From JACPDH01 sp041671505 (GTDB taxonomy: Bacteria; Acidobacteriota; Thermoanaerobaculia; Gp7-AA8), in NCBI GenBank assembly GCA_041671505.1, contig JBAZBK010000005.1:62001-126000 (forward strand): 64,000 nucleotides of DNA. The letters are read 5' to 3'. The notes below the pieces were generated by a model that was not told the origin of the DNA, did not search any database, and was given only the letters and a program-made list of their open reading frames with translations. The stretch's first letter is position 1, and every line of letters begins with the position of its first letter. A program made the position numbers and the translations under genes. Shown here piece by piece: positions 7,565 through 16,138 of the stretch.

Positions 7565-10156
7565 ATGTCACGCGAGCGAGTGGAAGCCCTGCGGCGGTTC
7601 CCTCTCTGGGCTGGCTTTTCCGGCGAGCTGCTGCGCGTCGTCGCCGATGCGATGGAGCCGGTTTCGTGGAAATCGGGCGACGAGATCATCCGACAGGGTG
7701 AGCCGGGCCGGTACTACAGCGTTCTCGTCTCCGGGCTAGCGGAGGTGCGGGTCCGCACCGAAACGGGGAAGTACACGACGGTCGCCACCATGCGCGAGGG
7801 CGACAGCTTCGGCGAGATGTCGCTGCTCAGCGACGACCTCACGTCCGCCGACGTCGTTGCACTGGCGGACTGCGAGACTCTCGCGTTAGGCAAGGATGCG
7901 TTCCACGAGCTCATCGCGGTACATCCCGTGCTGCTCCGCGAGTTCGTGCGCATCCTCTCCAGGCGCCTTCAGGCCTCCGACGTCGCCGTGGGCGTCGCGA
8001 GACAGAAGGAAGAGGACCTGACCCGATTCCTCCAGGAGCACAACTCCGAGCAGTACTCGGCCCTCGTCGGCACCGCGAAGTCGATCAAGGAGCTGAACCG
8101 TCGCGTCGACGCGAAGAGCGGGTTGAAGACGCCGCTCCTCATCGTCGGGGAGAAGGGATCGGGGAAGGAGCTCGTAGCGCGGCTGGTCCATGTCCGCGGG
8201 CATCGCAAGGAGGCGCCTCTCGTCAGCACGAGTTGCAGGCAGATCACCGAGAGCCAGTGGGGCGACCAGCTCTTCGGGCTTTACGACCAGGCGGCGGCGG
8301 CCTATGCGCGCGGCCTCAGCTATCTCGCGCTCGCCGAGGGCGGAACGATCCTGCTGAACGACGTCGAGAGACTGGCTCCGCAGATCCAGGAGCGGCTCGT
8401 CAGGTTCCTCAATGGAGACCCGATCCCGACCGGCGCACGTCCCGACGTGCGGGTGATCGCGACGAGCCGTGCGAATCTTCTCGAGGAAGCCGCCGCGGGG
8501 CGATTCTCGCCAGAGCTTGCCGCGATCCTGCTGGGCGACGTGCTCGAGGTCCCCCCTCTTCGAGAACACAAGCGCGACATCCCCGAGCTTGCGAGCCACT
8601 TCGTCAAGAAGCACGCCCAGCGTCTCGGCAAGCAGGTGCCCGCCATCGACGATCAGGCGATGATCCGCCTCGTTTCGTACGACTACCGGTTCGCGAACAT
8701 GCGCGAGCTGGAGGAGTCGATCGAGCGTGCCGTAATTATCACCGACGGCGACACGATCACCTCCGACGCCATCTTCCTCGGCCATCCCGCGCGGGAGGAG
8801 CCGCGCGGCTTCAACCTCCTCCGTCTTCCAAAGCCACTGGTCGGATTCGCGTTACGGATGTACCCCGGTGGCGTCCGCGTCGTCGCCGCTCTCGTATTCG
8901 CGTTCATCCTCTACGAGTGCTTCGCCGTCGCGGGCGCGTCGTGGGGAAATGCCGGCACCGTGCTCGTCTGGGCCGTCTGGTGGCCGGCGTTGATCCTTTC
9001 GTTCTTCTTCGCCGGCCGCGCCTGGTGCGCGATCTGTCCGATGGCGGCGTCGGGAGAGCTCGCCCAGAAGCTGGTCCAACGATGGAGCAAAGCGGAGCGG
9101 CGCGTGCCCGGGTGGCTGAAGGACAATGACCTGTACGTCGTGATGGCCGGCTTCTTCCTCATCGTCTGGGTCGAAGAGACCACCGAGATGAGGCACTCGC
9201 CGGTGGCGACCGGATTCCTTCTCCTCGCGATCATCGGAGGCGCGCTCGTCACGAGCGTCCTGCTCCCCCGCCGCGCCTGGTGTCGCCACCTCTGCCCGAT
9301 GGGCGGATTCGCGGGACTCTGCTCGACCTCTTCGCTCATCGAGCTGCGCCCCACGCACGACATCTGTTCGGCGAAGTGCAAAGGGCACAGTTGCTACAAG
9401 GGGGACGGCGGCGTCGCGGGCTGCCCGATGTTCCAGCACGTGATGTTTGTCGAGTCGAACAGCGACTGCATCCTCTGCCTCAACTGCGTGCGGCTTTGCC
9501 CTAACGGATCGCCGCAATTGAACGTCCGCGTACCGGCGCGCGAGCTCTGGGGCGGAATCAGCGTGCGCCCGCAGGTCGGGATGCTCGTCGTGCTTCTGCT
9601 CGGGTTACTCCTGGGGCAGGCCTTCATTCAATTCCTCGAATTCAAGACTCCCGGTGGTGAATCGGTGCGAGCGCTCATCGACGACCATCGTGTCCTTGCC
9701 ATCACGATGATCCTCCTGCTCTGTGCTTCGATCCCGCTCGTGGCGATGCGCATCGCATCGCGTCGATTCGAGCAGGCGCAGGACGCAGGCGCACCGAACC
9801 TCCACTGGCAGCGCGTCGCTTCGTGGGCGCCGCTGCTGGGTGCCGGCTACACCGCCTACCAGCTCGCGAACATCCCCGGTTTCGCCCGCCTGCGGCTCAG
9901 CCTCGGCGGGCTCGGAGCGCTTGGCCTGCCCGATCCACTCCTGTCGATCGCGCTTCTTCCTCTCGTGCAGGCCATGGCGCTCGTTGTCGGCCTGGCGTTC
10001 ACCGTCACAACCCTGGCCAAGATATGGCCGCCCGACTCGACGCGAACGGGCGTACGCTGGCTCAGGGGTCAGGCCTTCACGCTGAGCGCCGCGACCCTCT
10101 ATGCTGTCGTGCTCCTCCTCGTGATGGTGATGAGGCCGGAATGGATGTCGATCTGA
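7565..10156 (+). CDS. Fusion protein: cNMP-binding-fold sensor, degenerate sigma-54 AAA+ domain and NapH/NosR-like membrane polyferredoxin
   Basis: 863 aa. Residues 15-135 are a Crp/cNMP-fold domain with a FGEMSLLSDDLTSADV phosphate cassette that lacks the usual Arg. Residues 165-405 align with NtrC-type AAA+: Walker A GEKGSGKE (195-202) is intact, but Walker B DE reads Asn265-Asp266, and the GAFTGA sigma-54 loop is replaced by DQAAAAYA (241-248). There is no C-terminal Fis/HTH. Residues 430-860 hold about eight membrane helices, two CxxxCP motifs (488-492, 573-578), a Cys cluster (601, 605, 610, 620) and a canonical CxxCxxCxxxCP (635-646), as in NapH, NosR and CcoG. Inferred role: membrane electron carrier gated by the cytosolic sensor. 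It is unlikely to be a sigma-54 activator. Confidence 0.9.
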   Translation: MSRERVEALRRFPLWAGFSGELLRVVADAMEPVSWKSGDEIIRQGEPGRYYSVLVSGLAEVRVRTETGKYTTVATMREGDSFGEMSLLSDDLTSADVVALADCETLALGKDAFHELIAVHPVLLREFVRILSRRLQASDVAVGVARQKEEDLTRFLQEHNSEQYSALVGTAKSIKELNRRVDAKSGLKTPLLIVGEKGSGKELVARLVHVRGHRKEAPLVSTSCRQITESQWGDQLFGLYDQAAAAYARGLSYLALAEGGTILLNDVERLAPQIQERLVRFLNGDPIPTGARPDVRVIATSRANLLEEAAAGRFSPELAAILLGDVLEVPPLREHKRDIPELASHFVKKHAQRLGKQVPAIDDQAMIRLVSYDYRFANMRELEESIERAVIITDGDTITSDAIFLGHPAREEPRGFNLLRLPKPLVGFALRMYPGGVRVVAALVFAFILYECFAVAGASWGNAGTVLVWAVWWPALILSFFFAGRAWCAICPMAASGELAQKLVQRWSKAERRVPGWLKDNDLYVVMAGFFLIVWVEETTEMRHSPVATGFLLLAIIGGALVTSVLLPRRAWCRHLCPMGGFAGLCSTSSLIELRPTHDICSAKCKGHSCYKGDGGVAGCPMFQHVMFVESNSDCILCLNCVRLCPNGSPQLNVRVPARELWGGISVRPQVGMLVVLLLGLLLGQAFIQFLEFKTPGGESVRALIDDHRVLAITMILLLCASIPLVAMRIASRRFEQAQDAGAPNLHWQRVASWAPLLGAGYTAYQLANIPGFARLRLSLGGLGALGLPDPLLSIALLPLVQAMALVVGLAFTVTTLAKIWPPDSTRTGVRWLRGQAFTLSAATLYAVVLLLVMVMRPEWMSI

Positions 10157-10542
10157 GTCGCTGGAGGAGCGACAGGCTCTTCCGCCTGCTGATACTGCTC
10201 GTCGGCGTTCACAGCTGCGTCCTCGGAGTCGGAATGCTCGTTTCGCCCCGGCTGATGCTGCGGCTGTTAGGCTTCCCTGGCGCGGTGCCGCTCTTCTTCC
10301 CGTCGCAGAGCGGGATCTTCATGCTGATTCTCGGGATCCTCTATCTCGGCGCGCTCGTCGAGCCCGCCTATGTCTGGACGATCATCGTCTCGAAGGCCCT
10401 GGCAGTCGTCTTTCTGCTCGTCCACGTGGCGCTGCTTTCCGCGCCGCCGATCATCTGGGCCGCCGGAGCGGGAGACGCGGCGATGCTGATCGCAAGCTCG
10501 CTGATGCTCGCCAGGCACAAGCGGCTCGCTCGAGCCCGGTAG
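10141..10542 (+). CDS. Small membrane protein coupled to the sensor-polyferredoxin fusion
   Basis: 133 aa with about four hydrophobic helices (LLILLVGVHSCVLGVGMLV, LFFPSQSGIFMLILGILYL, VSKALAVVFLLVHVALL, AAGAGDAAMLIASSLML) and a basic C-terminus (LARHKRLARAR). The ATG overlaps the last 16 nt of the fusion gene, so the two are almost certainly co-translated. No conserved catalytic residues are obvious and I do not recognise the family. Inferred to be a membrane partner or accessory subunit of the polyferredoxin. Confidence 0.8.
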   Translation: MDVDLSRWRSDRLFRLLILLVGVHSCVLGVGMLVSPRLMLRLLGFPGAVPLFFPSQSGIFMLILGILYLGALVEPAYVWTIIVSKALAVVFLLVHVALLSAPPIIWAAGAGDAAMLIASSLMLARHKRLARAR

Positions 10543-10557
10543 AGCGCACCGTCGCCC

Positions 10558-11184
10558 CTACGGATCCCCGAACGTAACCCGGAACGCGCGATGGCCCGCG
10601 ATCGCTCTCATGGCTCGCTCGAGTTTCCCGCGGTTCTCGGCGACGTTCAGCCACGTCGACCGCCCCGACGGATGAGGGAGGACCACGGCGTCGAACGAAA
10701 CTCCCGCTCGCTCGCATCGGCGAACCTGGCCGACCATCGTCGCGAGCTCCCCGCTTCCCGCAACTTCCTTCGCTGCCATGCCTCCCACCGCGATCACGAG
10801 CTCCGGCGCAAGCAGTCGCAGCTCGCGGTCGAGGTGTTCCGCACAGTTCGCGATCTCGGCCTTCGACGGCGGACGGTCGCCTCCCGCCGGCGCCCTCCCC
10901 GGAAAGCAGCGCGCTACGGCTGCGATGTAGACCCGCTCCCGGAACAGTGCCTCGTCCACGCCGATCGACGCAAACCACTCGAAGAGCCGCTTCCCCGCCG
11001 TGTACGCAAACGGCCGGCGCGACTCCTGCTCCCGCGGTCCGGGTGCCTGCCCGACCAGCAGCACCCTCGCGCCCCGAACGGGGCCCGACACCGGCGTGCC
11101 CTCGACCAACGGGCAGCGCCGGCATGAGTAGAGCGCTTCGAGGTGGCGTTCCCAAACCCCTCCGGTGTCGTTTCGTCGGCTCAC
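10558..11184 (-). CDS. Uracil-DNA glycosylase family protein with [4Fe-4S] ligands
   Basis: 208 aa. The four cysteines of the Fe-S-containing UDG families are visible: Cys21 and Cys24 (CRRC), Cys93 (ARCFPGR) and Cys114 (IANC). Motif 1 reads VGQAPGPREQE and motif 2 reads HPSGRSTW. It removes uracil, or a related deaminated base, from DNA. Motif 1 (GQAPGxxE) is closest to family 4, though the HPSG motif is less typical. The GTG at 11184 is chosen: a TGTAAT hexamer ends 5 nt upstream, and the Cys cluster begins 20 residues in. It is convergent with the small membrane gene (15 nt gap). Confidence 0.88.
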   Translation of the reverse strand: MSRRNDTGGVWERHLEALYSCRRCPLVEGTPVSGPVRGARVLLVGQAPGPREQESRRPFAYTAGKRLFEWFASIGVDEALFRERVYIAAVARCFPGRAPAGGDRPPSKAEIANCAEHLDRELRLLAPELVIAVGGMAAKEVAGSGELATMVGQVRRCERAGVSFDAVVLPHPSGRSTWLNVAENRGKLERAMRAIAGHRAFRVTFGDP

Positions 11185-11217
11185 TTTCGATTACAGCGCC
11201 TGGTGCGGACGGTCTGC

Positions 11218-11223
11218 TAAAAT
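11218..11223 (+). promoter_or_regulatory. Extended -10 (TGC-TAAAAT) 6 nt before the phospholipase-like ATG
   Basis: GTCTGCTAAAATCATCGC ends 6 nt before the ATG at 11230 and has no Shine-Dalgarno. On the opposite strand TGTAAT (11190-11195) sits 5 nt before the UDG GTG, so this is a compact divergent pair. Confidence 0.6.
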
Positions 11224-11229
11224 CATCGC

Positions 11230-11982
11230 ATGCCGAGGCGCCTCGCCGCGATCGTTCTGGTACTCGCCCTTCCCTCGATCGCTTTCGCGTGGACGCCGGA
11301 AGCGGAGGAGCGCATCGCGCAGCGTTCGGCCCGGCTCGCCCCGCCCGACCTCAGGCTGCTCATCGAGAAGTACCCCGAATCGTACAAGTCGGGATACCGC
11401 AAAGCCGCGGCACCAGCTGAGTGCGCGAGGCACCGCTTTCTCGTCGCGCGTGGCAAAGGTGAGCTAAAGAGCCTGATCGAGAAAGACGTGCGCGATGCGA
11501 TCGCGCTGATGAAGCGCGACCACCAGATCCAGCCCTTCATCGAGAGGCTCGGCCGCATCTCTCACCTCGTTTCCGACGCCAACAACCCGTTCCACACCGC
11601 GGACTCGAACCCTCAGCTCGCCCAGAGCCAGACCGATTTCGAGGCGTACCTCGGCCGGAAGATGACCACCTTCCCGACTGTCTTCTACGGGCTCCGCATC
11701 AACCGGGACGTCCCTCGGTACCTCGACGGGATGGTCGGTCGCAGCGCGGCGCATTACGCGCTGCTCGACGAGGAGTATTTCCGCGGCGGACGCAGGCGGA
11801 CGTCGTGGGAGTTCGACGACCGTTCCACCGCGTTCGGCGTGGCGTCGATCTCGTACTCGCGGGCGGTAACGGACAACGTGAATCTCTTCTATTACATCTG
11901 GCGCGAGGCTGGCGGCGACGTCCGCAGCGCCGCCGTGCTCAGGAAAGGCAATCTGGTTCTCCATGACGAAGCAGGCCGTTGA
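11230..11982 (+). CDS. Secreted zinc-dependent phospholipase C/S1-P1 nuclease-like protein
   Basis: 250 aa with a signal peptide ending at ALPSIAFA. The predicted mature protein begins with Trp21. In zinc phospholipase C and P1 nuclease the mature N-terminal Trp is itself a zinc ligand. The segment RISHLVSDANNPFHTAD gives His112, Asp116 and His122, exactly the H-x3-D-x5-H spacing of Bacillus cereus phospholipase C. The later His/Glu ligands of that enzyme are not clearly matched, so the metal site may differ. Predicted periplasmic or secreted hydrolase of phosphodiester bonds. It overlaps purH by 20 nt. Confidence 0.78.
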   Translation: MPRRLAAIVLVLALPSIAFAWTPEAEERIAQRSARLAPPDLRLLIEKYPESYKSGYRKAAAPAECARHRFLVARGKGELKSLIEKDVRDAIALMKRDHQIQPFIERLGRISHLVSDANNPFHTADSNPQLAQSQTDFEAYLGRKMTTFPTVFYGLRINRDVPRYLDGMVGRSAAHYALLDEEYFRGGRRRTSWEFDDRSTAFGVASISYSRAVTDNVNLFYYIWREAGGDVRSAAVLRKGNLVLHDEAGR

Positions 11983-13489
11983 CCGCGCACTTCTCTCCGT
12001 CTCCGATAAATCCGGCATCACAGAGCTCGCGCAGTTCCTCGAGGCCCGCGGCGTCGAGATCCTTTCTACCGGCGGCACGGCCGATCATCTCTCTCGCGCC
12101 GGCATCAAGGTCGTGAAGGTCTCCGATTTCACCGGCGCGCCCGAGATCCTCGGCGGGCGTGTCAAGACGCTTCACCCGAAGATTTTTGCAGGAATTCTCG
12201 CCGACCGCTCGAAACCCGAGCACCAGAAGGATTGCGACGAGCACGCGCTGCCGCCGATCCAGCTGGTCGTCGTGAACCTCTACCCGTTCGAGGCGACCGT
12301 CGCGAAGGCGGGAGTCACGGTGGCTGAGGCCATCGAGCAGATCGACGTCGGAGGGCCTTCGATGCTCCGCGCCGCCGCGAAGAACCACAAGCAGGCGATT
12401 CCGCTCAGCGATCCGTCACTCTACGCGGACTTCATGAAGGAGATGGAGACGGGGACGATTTCCGACGCCTTCCGCTTCCGTGCCGCGGTGACGACGTTCG
12501 CTCGCACCGCCGAATACGATCTCGCGATCTCCACGTGGCTCTCGCGCCAGATCGACGGAGACACTTCGGCGCTCGGCGAGCGCTTCGGCTTCGCGCTTCA
12601 GCGCGTGCAGTCGCTTCGCTACGGCGAGAATCCGAAGCAGTCGGCCGCGCTCTACGCCGCGGCAGGCAAGGCTCCCTACCGGCAGCTTCACGGCAAGGAG
12701 CTCTCGTTCAACAACCTGATCGACCTCGAGGCCGCCTGGAGAATCGCCAGCGAATTTGCAGGCCCCGCCTGCGCGGTGATCAAGCACACGAACCCCTGCG
12801 GCGTCGGCACCGGCGAGACGATCTCGTCTGCGCTTCGCACCGCGCTCGCCGCCGACTCGGTCTCGGCGTTCGGCGGCATCATCGGCGTCAACCGTCCGTT
12901 CGACGACGCCTGCGCCGAAGCAGTCGGTGCTCTCTTCCTCGAGGTCGTCGTCGCACCGTCGTTCTCCGAAGGGGCGAAGGAGATCCTCGGCAAGAAGAAG
13001 AATCTGCGGCTCGTCGAGACCGACGGGCTCCGTCAGGAGCTCGACATCAGGAGCGCCGCGGGCGGCATCCTCGTCCAGACGTCCGACAAGGTCGCACCGT
13101 CCGGTGACTGGAAGGTCGTGACGAAGGTCCAGCCCGACGCAGAGACGATGCGTGCGCTCGAGTTTTCCTGGATCGTTTGCGCTCACGTGAAGTCGAACGC
13201 GATCGTGATCACGCGCGACGGCCAGAGCGTCGGCATCGGCGCCGGACAGATGAGCCGCGTCGACGCGGCGAAGCTCGCGGTTACGAAGGCGATGTCGCCG
13301 ACCGAAGGCTGCGTGGCCGCGTCCGACGCCTTCTTCCCCTTCCGCGACGGCCTCGACATCCTCGTCGATGCCGGCATCCGTGCCGTCGTGCAGCCAGGCG
13401 GCTCGGTACGCGACGACGAGGTCATCGCGGCCGCCGACGAGCGAGGCATCGCCATGGTCTTCACCGGCGAGCGGCACTTCAGGCACTGA
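11963..13489 (+). CDS. purH: Bifunctional AICAR formyltransferase/IMP cyclohydrolase
   Basis: 508 aa, the usual length. The N-terminal IMP cyclohydrolase domain carries LLSVSDKSGI, LSTGGTADHL and RVKTLHPKIFAGIL. The formyltransferase domain has SLRYGENPKQSA, KELSFNNLIDLEAAW and the catalytic VIKHTNPCGV, then SAFGGIIGVN. It carries out the last two steps of IMP synthesis. The ATG lies inside the end of the upstream secreted-protein gene, and kdsC starts 2 nt after its stop. Confidence 0.98.
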   Translation: MTKQAVDRALLSVSDKSGITELAQFLEARGVEILSTGGTADHLSRAGIKVVKVSDFTGAPEILGGRVKTLHPKIFAGILADRSKPEHQKDCDEHALPPIQLVVVNLYPFEATVAKAGVTVAEAIEQIDVGGPSMLRAAAKNHKQAIPLSDPSLYADFMKEMETGTISDAFRFRAAVTTFARTAEYDLAISTWLSRQIDGDTSALGERFGFALQRVQSLRYGENPKQSAALYAAAGKAPYRQLHGKELSFNNLIDLEAAWRIASEFAGPACAVIKHTNPCGVGTGETISSALRTALAADSVSAFGGIIGVNRPFDDACAEAVGALFLEVVVAPSFSEGAKEILGKKKNLRLVETDGLRQELDIRSAAGGILVQTSDKVAPSGDWKVVTKVQPDAETMRALEFSWIVCAHVKSNAIVITRDGQSVGIGAGQMSRVDAAKLAVTKAMSPTEGCVAASDAFFPFRDGLDILVDAGIRAVVQPGGSVRDDEVIAAADERGIAMVFTGERHFRH

Positions 13490-13491
13490 TC

Positions 13492-14025
13492 ATGGGCGCC
13501 GGCAGAATCAAGCTGATCGTCACCGACGTCGATGGAGTCTGGACCGACGGGCGCATCGTCTACGCAGGATCGGAGCAGGAGATCAAGAATTTCAACGTGC
13601 GCGACGGCCTCGGCGTGAAGCTCGCGCAGAAAGCGGGAATCGAAGTCGCGGTGCTTACGAGCCGGACCTCGAGCGCGGTTCAGCGGCGCTGCGCCGAGCT
13701 CGGAATCACCGACGTGCGGCAGGGAGCAGCGAACAAGCTCGACGCGGTGAAGGAGATGCTCGGCGAGCGGAACCTCACCTTCGAGCAGCTCTGTTACGTA
13801 GGCGACGACCTCCCCGACCTCGCGCCGATCAACAACGCGGCGATCTCCGCCGCTCCGTCGGACGCTGCCGCGGAGGTGACCGCGGCGGTGCGGTGGAAGC
13901 TCGAAGCGCGCGGAGGACATGGCGCGTTCCGCGAGCTCGTCGAGCGGCTGCTCCGGGCGCGCGGCGAATGGGACGCGATCGTCGAGAGCTTCCATGGCGC
14001 GAAAATCACTGCTGAAAACGTCTAA
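13492..14025 (+). CDS. kdsC: KdsC-like HAD phosphatase (3-deoxy-D-manno-octulosonate 8-phosphate phosphatase)
   Basis: 177 aa, the length of C0-type HAD phosphatases without a cap. The nucleophile motif is VTDVDGVWTDG (Asp12, Asp14), motif II lies in VLTSRTSSAVQRR and motif IV in YVGDDLPDL. KdsC makes Kdo for LPS; the next gene is a lipid A-type acyltransferase, which supports that role. NeuA-linked N-acylneuraminate 9-phosphate or related sugar-acid phosphatases share this fold. It overlaps the acyltransferase by 32 nt. Confidence 0.9.
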   Translation: MGAGRIKLIVTDVDGVWTDGRIVYAGSEQEIKNFNVRDGLGVKLAQKAGIEVAVLTSRTSSAVQRRCAELGITDVRQGAANKLDAVKEMLGERNLTFEQLCYVGDDLPDLAPINNAAISAAPSDAAAEVTAAVRWKLEARGGHGAFRELVERLLRARGEWDAIVESFHGAKITAENV

Positions 14026-14890
14026 GAACTGGCTGATCTGGCGCGCGCTCGTCGGCGCGTTCACGGTCGGCCGGAGGATTCCCCTTGGATCGGGACGGAG
14101 CATCGGCCGCCGCGTCGGCCGGCTCGCGCACGCGGTGCTTCCCCGCGACAGGAGAAAGGCGCTCGCGTCACTCGCGACCGCGTTCCCCGGGAAGAGCGAG
14201 GCTGAGCGTGCCGCGCTTTGCCGCGGAACGTTCGAGCATCTCGGCCAGTCTCTCTTCGAAATCTTCTGGCTGCCTAACCTCTCGGCCGGGAACTTCGCCG
14301 CAACGACTCTCGTGGAGGGGGTCGAGAATCTGAGGACGGCCTGCGCGCAGAAGCGCGGCGTCGTGCTTTTCGCGGGGCACATCGGCAACTGGGAATGGCT
14401 CTCGGCGGCGATCGCGCTGGGTGGCTTCGACATGAGCACGATCGCCCGCGACCTCTATGATCCGCGGATCAACGACTTCGTCGTGCGGTCACGCGCGCGC
14501 CACGGCGTGACCTCGATCGGACGCGGCAGCGCCTCCTCCGCGAAGGAAATCCTCCAGACGCTCAAGCGCGGAGCGATCCTCGCGGCGCTCATCGACCAGA
14601 ACATCGATGCCGAGTGCGCCGACGTGCCGTTCTTCGGCGTCCCGGCCCCCACCCCGACGGGCCCGGCGCGTCTCGCAACGCGCGCGGGCGCCATGGCGAT
14701 CGCCGCCTTCATCGAGCGGCGGGACGGAATGCAGATCGTGACCTACGGCGAGCCGATTCCGACGAGCCGGGAGACCGACCCCACCGAACTGACCGCGACG
14801 ATGACGCTCGCCATCGAGGCGCAGATCCGCCGCGTTCCGGAGCAGTGGGTCTGGATGCACGAGCGCTGGAAGGCGCGAAAGACGCGCTGA
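13994..14890 (+). CDS. LpxL/HtrB-type lysophospholipid (lipid A) acyltransferase
   Basis: 298 aa. The HX4E catalytic motif is present as His129-IGNW-Glu134 (LFAGHIGNWEWL). It is followed by a conserved ALIDQN segment and PFFGVPAPTPTGPARLA, both typical of LpxL/LpxM/HtrB. It transfers an acyl chain to Kdo-lipid A, or to another lysolipid, at the inner membrane. The start was placed at the ATG giving MARKSLLK, inside the end of kdsC. The kdsC pairing supports an outer membrane with Kdo-bearing LPS. Confidence 0.92.
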   Translation: MARKSLLKTSKNWLIWRALVGAFTVGRRIPLGSGRSIGRRVGRLAHAVLPRDRRKALASLATAFPGKSEAERAALCRGTFEHLGQSLFEIFWLPNLSAGNFAATTLVEGVENLRTACAQKRGVVLFAGHIGNWEWLSAAIALGGFDMSTIARDLYDPRINDFVVRSRARHGVTSIGRGSASSAKEILQTLKRGAILAALIDQNIDAECADVPFFGVPAPTPTGPARLATRAGAMAIAAFIERRDGMQIVTYGEPIPTSRETDPTELTATMTLAIEAQIRRVPEQWVWMHERWKARKTR

Positions 14891-14931
14891 CGCCGGTCGC
14901 GCGCCGTCGATCCGCATCGGGGCAGGAGGCG

Positions 14932-15120
14932 CTACTCGTCGTTTGTCCGGAGAGACACGAGCCAGTCGCCCTCGCGGTCGCAGACGACTTCGACCTCCCA
15001 CGGCTGACAGCAGACCGGGCAGTCCTGCACGAACTGCTGGCGCCTTCCTCCGCTCTCGTCGACGTCGACCTCGACAGGTGCGCCGCAGTACGGGCATTCG
15101 AGAGGGACGGGCTCGCGCAT
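14932..15120 (-). CDS. CPXCG-motif cysteine-rich small protein
   Basis: 62 aa with two CPxC zinc knuckles: CPYCGAPVEVDVDESGG and DCPVCCQPWEVEV. Proteins of this size with the same layout are widespread in bacteria but have no assigned function. A zinc-binding structural or regulatory role is inferred from the four cysteines. Convergent with the acyltransferase gene. Confidence 0.85.
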   Translation of the reverse strand: MREPVPLECPYCGAPVEVDVDESGGRRQQFVQDCPVCCQPWEVEVVCDREGDWLVSLRTNDE

Positions 15121-15240
15121 GGTCGTTTCTGTTCCGGGTGGTTCGCATCGAAGAACGATGGTGTCGCCGGGCTCATTCCGCCCGGCGAAGCACGGATCGC
15201 GCGTCGGGACTAGCGGCCTAACTCAATGACCCGCGCCGGA

Positions 15241-15876
15241 TCAGGCGCCGCGCCCGTGACCGTCGAGGGCGAGGTGCGCCTCTCGCTCGACCGCGCGCAG
15301 CGCGTCGCCGAGGTTCCGCAGGCAGCGCGCAAGATTGGCCATGGAGTCCTCGACGGCGTCTCCCCATGCCCAGAACGAGAGCATGAGCTGGAAGCCGGCC
15401 TTGCGTCTTTCGGGACCGCGAATTCCGCGGAAGCGCACGCGGCATATGGTGATGCCTACCGCCCCGTCGGAAAACTCGAGATCGATCGTACTGAGGTGTC
15501 GATGGATGCCCATCCGCAGCCACTCGACATTGGCTCGCGGCAGGTTCATCGGAAGCGAGCGCCACAGGATCATCAGCCTGCCGGTGACTTCGAGCGCCCT
15601 CGGCGACGCGGCTGTGGCATTCGGCGCGGGTCCCTGGAGCGCGCAGTCATTCGTCTCGAGAGTCGAATCGGCGCCGTTGAGCCACTCGAGGAGCTGGTAG
15701 AACGTCTCGACGGCGGGCCAGGCAGACCAGGGAAGGAAGTCCTCGAGGGAAGTTCGTATCAGCCCGGGCTCGGCCCGGAGGTCGTAATAGCGACCCGCGG
15801 GATCGCCGGTCGAAACGGTCCAGGGGTGGGCTCGAAGGAGCTGGGAGTCGGGACCGGCATAGTCATAGGTCTTCAT
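15241..15876 (-). CDS. Hypothetical protein
   Basis: 211 aa, not recognised. It is soluble-looking, rich in Trp and Arg (LPWSAWPAVETFYQLLEWLNG, LMILWRSLPMNLPRANVEWLRM), without a signal peptide or membrane helix. The C-terminal third is helical (DSMANLARCLRNLGDALRAVEREAHL). Base composition and third-position GC match the neighbours. No partner gene gives a hint of function; it could be a minor family found in related genomes only. Confidence 0.6.
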   Translation of the reverse strand: MKTYDYAGPDSQLLRAHPWTVSTGDPAGRYYDLRAEPGLIRTSLEDFLPWSAWPAVETFYQLLEWLNGADSTLETNDCALQGPAPNATAASPRALEVTGRLMILWRSLPMNLPRANVEWLRMGIHRHLSTIDLEFSDGAVGITICRVRFRGIRGPERRKAGFQLMLSFWAWGDAVEDSMANLARCLRNLGDALRAVEREAHLALDGHGRGA

Positions 15877-16126
15877 GACGCGTGGTGCTGAGGCCTCGGG
15901 TTCCCTGAATCAGCTCGCGGAAGCAGGCGAGCGGACGCTCTCGACTCGGACTCTACGAGAGTCGCGCGGTTCGTGGCGGAAGTCAAAGGGGATTCCTCCG
16001 GAGACGCCGCAGTCTCGTATCCGAGATTCATACGACACGTTCGTTCAGACGGGATGGCTCCTTTCGCGGATGGGTCCGCCACGTGCGTCGCTCTCGCTTC
16101 GAAATCCGCATCGAAAGAGAGGGCCG

Positions 16127-16132
16127 TATACT
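16127..16132 (+). promoter_or_regulatory. -10 element (TATACT) 6 nt before the membrane-protein ATG
   Basis: GCCGTATACTCGAGAC ends 6 nt before the ATG at 16139, without a Shine-Dalgarno. The rest of the 262-nt interval after the hypothetical gene shows no repeat, RNA or other element I can support. Confidence 0.55.
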
Positions 16133-16138
16133 CGAGAC

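Noticed and set aside
15873..16082. A 69-codon minus-strand frame before the hypothetical gene
   Set aside because: No motif and no ribosome site, and it overlaps the neighbour's 5' region; treated as intergenic.
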